Assembly (NCBI GenBank): GCA_030706265.1
Contig: JAUZOX010000019.1
Location: 1 to 15,747 of the forward strand
Origin: Bacteroidota bacterium
GTDB taxonomy: Bacteria; Bacteroidota; Bacteroidia; Bacteroidales; Cfx3-03
Length of the DNA stretch: 15,747 bases
Direction: 5' to 3'
Each line of letters begins with the position of its first letter. Positions within the stretch are counted from its first letter, which is position 1. This document shows positions 13,596 through 15,747 of this stretch, in pieces. The notes below the pieces were generated by a model, which was not told the origin of the DNA, ran no database searches, and worked only from the letters and a program-made list of their open reading frames with translations. A program made the translations under genes and the position numbers.

Positions 13596-14705
13596 TCACG
13601 GTTTTGTTTCAGTTTGTCCGTTGATCTGATCAAACAACACCATGAAGCAATTCCAGGGTGTATTTTCATCAATAATTCCGGACGTCTTTTGGGCATTAAA
13701 ACCATCTATAAATGTGCCTGCGTCAGTCCATACGGTTTGCATCATCCCTAGAAACCGTTGGCCCATATCCCAGGATGACCTCTCTTTGAATTTCAGGATA
13801 TCTTCATACTGCATTTTTGCAACTGCCGGTTTCTGCCAGGTGCAGGTCACAACACTTAAGCCCTTCATCGCAAAATATACGGGCGTTTGCTCTGCCCTTT
13901 CATAGTGCCAGTCACAAATCACGACATCTTTCGGAATCAAATCTATCGCCCGGGAGGTTCCGTTACCGCTGGCTTCCCAGATTCCGATGCCGGTGGTCTT
14001 TCCATCGATCAGCCGGTCACCCCATATCCATAACTTCCTGTTTTGATCGGCCAGGTGGTTCCTGATGGCCGTAACTTCGCCTGCATAGAGCTCAGCCTTA
14101 TCCTTACCCGAACACCGCGGACATTTATCCATACCGATATAAAACACTTCATCCATACCGGCATGGAACGCATCAGTTTCAAACACATCGCAAAGCTCAT
14201 CCATCAGCGCAAATACGACCTTATGCACATCGGGATGCAAAGGGCAGTAACTTTTACAATACAAGCTGTCATTGTTTGGCCAGCTGTAAGTTTGCGGCAT
14301 CTCTACCCAGGGCGTTTCGTCAAACTCGGGATATTTCTTTAAAAGATTGTTCACCTTTCCGGCCCACGACTGATGCCCTAACAGATTGATCTGCGGAATA
14401 ATCTTTATGTCGTTCTTTCTGCAAACCTCCACGATCTTTTTCACGTCGTCTTTCGAAAGGGATAACGTATCACGCAATTCGGGATGGCTTTCGTATCGGT
14501 AATTAAAATCCACCCTTAGGATCAGGGTATTCACATGTCGTGGCGCAAGCTCATCGTTGATGAAAGCAATAAAAGAATCGAGTTTGGCAGGTTTGGGTGC
14601 TGATATACAGAATCCTCGCACAGCTAAAGGCGCCCCTGAATTATTCTGACCCAAACTCATTTCACATATCAACAAAGCACAAAATAGAAGCGTTAATTTA
14701 TGCAT
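13596..14705 (-). CDS. Secreted GH20-type glycosidase (beta-N-acetylhexosaminidase-like)
   Basis: A 369-residue exported protein whose catalytic part resembles family 20 glycoside hydrolases, which remove terminal N-acetylhexosamine residues by substrate-assisted catalysis. A signal peptide covers residues 1-19 (MHKLTLLFCALLICEMSLG). The barrel shows IIPQINLLGHQSW (102-114), the acid pair D185-E186 in FHAGMDEVFYIG (180-191), comparable to HxGxDE of GH20, WIWGDRL (226-232), and CDWHYER (264-270). CPRCSG (195-200) looks like a structural cysteine pair. The accessory GH20b domain found in many family members is absent. A longer frame from 14792 exists, but it crosses the promoter and start of the divergent gene; the ATG at 14705 gives a clean signal peptide. 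Exact substrate unknown. Confidence 0.8.
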   Translation of the reverse strand: MHKLTLLFCALLICEMSLGQNNSGAPLAVRGFCISAPKPAKLDSFIAFINDELAPRHVNTLILRVDFNYRYESHPELRDTLSLSKDDVKKIVEVCRKNDIKIIPQINLLGHQSWAGKVNNLLKKYPEFDETPWVEMPQTYSWPNNDSLYCKSYCPLHPDVHKVVFALMDELCDVFETDAFHAGMDEVFYIGMDKCPRCSGKDKAELYAGEVTAIRNHLADQNRKLWIWGDRLIDGKTTGIGIWEASGNGTSRAIDLIPKDVVICDWHYERAEQTPVYFAMKGLSVVTCTWQKPAVAKMQYEDILKFKERSSWDMGQRFLGMMQTVWTDAGTFIDGFNAQKTSGIIDENTPWNCFMVLFDQINGQTETKP

Positions 14706-14740
14706 ACAATGTAATTTAATAAAAAAAATAGCGGTTTTAG

Positions 14741-14748
14741 TAACTTTG
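14741..14748 (+). promoter_or_regulatory. -7 element of the acyl-ACP thioesterase gene
   Basis: TAACTTTG, followed by C, matches the -7 consensus exactly, 20 bases before the ATG at 14769. It is nearly identical to the element before the aminotransferase gene. No clear -33 TTTG is present. Confidence 0.6.
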
Positions 14749-14768
14749 CTCCCATTAAACAACACAAG

Positions 14769-15515
14769 ATGAATGCTACCTGGAAAGAACACTACAAGTT
14801 ACATACTTTTGATGTCGACCTGACAAACCGTGTAAAAATCAGTTCAATTTTTAATTTCATGCAGGAATCGGCATCCAATAGCGCTAATTCCTTAGGATTT
14901 GGCTATGATCAACTCATTGAAGAACAATTATTCTGGGTGCTTTCAAGGGCTAAAATTGAGTTTCTGTCAATTCCATCGCTTGGAGATGAGATTCTGATTG
15001 AAACCTGGCCCCGGGGAATTGATAAGCTATTTGCACTTCGTGATTTTCTGATCTACGATGGAAAAAATTCACTGATCGCAAAAGCCACGACCTCCTGGTT
15101 GATGATTGACCATAAAACTAAACGGCCCCTCCGGACAGATTCGATGCTCCAGAAAATACCGCAATTTGAAACAAAAAATGCCATAGAAGAGATTTGCGGG
15201 AAAATTGTACCCTGCCCAAATACAGAACTCATTCATGAAGCCAGGGTCAATTATGTTGATATCGACATCAATCAGCATCTGAACAATGTCAAATACATCG
15301 AATATATTTTGAATTGCTTCCCGATAGACAATTACAAAAGCAGACGGATCAACAGGTTGCAGGTCAACTTTCTCTGCGAATCCAAATACAACGATACCCT
15401 CCGTTTATTCAAAGGTAATATCAACGAAGAAAAGGGCGACTATTACATCGAAGGCATCAACCAAAACGAGCAGAAAGTGTTTCAGGCTTCCATCGGCTGG
15501 GATGGAAAATTTTAA
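14769..15515 (+). CDS. Acyl-ACP thioesterase (FatA/FatB-like)
   Basis: Hydrolyses fatty acyl-acyl carrier protein to free fatty acid. The 248 residues fit a double hot-dog protein. The N-terminal hot-dog covers about 5-120 with FNFMQESASNSANSLGFGYD (28-47) and WVLSRAKIEF (56-65). The C-terminal one covers about 150-248 with VDIDINQHLNNVKYIEYI (163-180). D166, N168 and H170 take the D-x-N-x-H arrangement of the plant FatB active site, and E204 lies 34 residues after the histidine, the same distance as I recall for FatB. The gene is divergent from the glycosidase with only 63 bases between the two starts. Its role in Bacteroidota, possibly fatty-acid release for membrane turnover, is not known to me. 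Confidence 0.85.
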   Translation: MNATWKEHYKLHTFDVDLTNRVKISSIFNFMQESASNSANSLGFGYDQLIEEQLFWVLSRAKIEFLSIPSLGDEILIETWPRGIDKLFALRDFLIYDGKNSLIAKATTSWLMIDHKTKRPLRTDSMLQKIPQFETKNAIEEICGKIVPCPNTELIHEARVNYVDIDINQHLNNVKYIEYILNCFPIDNYKSRRINRLQVNFLCESKYNDTLRLFKGNINEEKGDYYIEGINQNEQKVFQASIGWDGKF

Positions 15516-15747
15516 TGATTATTTCCTGAAGGTCAATATTCTTACGTCCCCAATTGAGACGCGGGACTGTTTGGTAAAAAAAAATTTCCAAATAGGCATC
15601 ATACTCAAAATAGGAAAATAAAAAGCAGGATACGCTTACCTTTTTCTTGAACTTTAAGTTACAGTGAAAGGATACTTTAACCCCTATTTTTAGTAGAATA
15701 TTAACTGCCTTTTTATACTTAAAAAAGCGTCCAAACTTCTCCGGCAG
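15516..15747. other. Non-coding end of the window
   Basis: About 230 A+T-rich bases with no recognisable gene start or conserved frame. A weak repeat TTTGG...CCAAA around 15570-15595 with a long A-run between the arms might be part of a terminator for the thioesterase gene, but the stem is short. Confidence 0.4.

Noticed and set aside
14706..14792. Longer N-terminus for the GH20-type gene
   Set aside because: It would overlap the divergent thioesterase start and its -7 element and would bury the signal peptide.
1..15747. CRISPR array, intact transposase, integrase, phage or toxin-antitoxin genes
   Set aside because: No regularly spaced repeats and no motifs of such proteins were seen in any frame; the repeats found are few and irregular.

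Overview
The window looks like chromosomal DNA of a member of the phylum Bacteroidota, probably a free-living or saccharolytic one. Several start regions carry the Bacteroidota-type -7 element TAnnTTTG. Shine-Dalgarno sequences are mostly absent. One gene encodes PorT of the type IX secretion system, which is confined to this phylum. Coding density is moderate, and the gaps are A+T-rich and full of inverted repeats.

Left part (1-2625). A terminator from an upstream gene is followed by a MerR-type regulator with a cobalamin-binding domain (CarH/LitR type, with the W-x9-EH signature). After a 416-base gap comes a small ECF sigma factor without a visible anti-sigma gene. The pair resembles the light-responsive LitR/LitS module, but no carotenoid genes are present. 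A palindrome in the gap and a similar sequence in the sigma leader are candidate operators. A 643-base non-coding stretch with several hairpins follows.

Minus-strand block (2572-5555). This holds an EamA-type transporter, a small four-helix membrane protein, a secreted DUF6973-like protein and a membrane-anchored conserved protein. The first two genes begin inside copies of the same approximately 94-base repeat, and a further partial copy is joined in tandem to one of them.

Central plus-strand cluster (5662-11814). It encodes a class I aspartate-type aminotransferase, a heptose-7-phosphate kinase (LPS precursor), the menaquinone methyltransferase UbiE/MenG, PorT, a COG2509-type flavoprotein and a conserved unknown protein. 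The genes lie 8-58 bases apart with no convincing terminator between them, so they are probably co-transcribed from the promoter at 5662. The theme is housekeeping metabolism plus cell-envelope functions.

Right part (11815-15747). tRNA-Glu(TTC), rpsT (S20) and radC each have their own signals; the first two have very clear -33/-7 promoters and U-tract terminators. Then come, on the minus strand, a secreted GH20-type glycosidase followed by a short C-terminal remnant of a GH3 beta-glucosidase, which suggests an eroded glycan-degradation locus. A divergently transcribed acyl-ACP thioesterase closes the window; the last 230 bases hold nothing recognisable.

Most genes are ordinary for the phylum. 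The parts most worth a second look are the B12-regulator/sigma pair with its palindrome, the duplicated start-region repeat, and the GH3 remnant. All assignments rest on reading motifs by eye; no database search was run.
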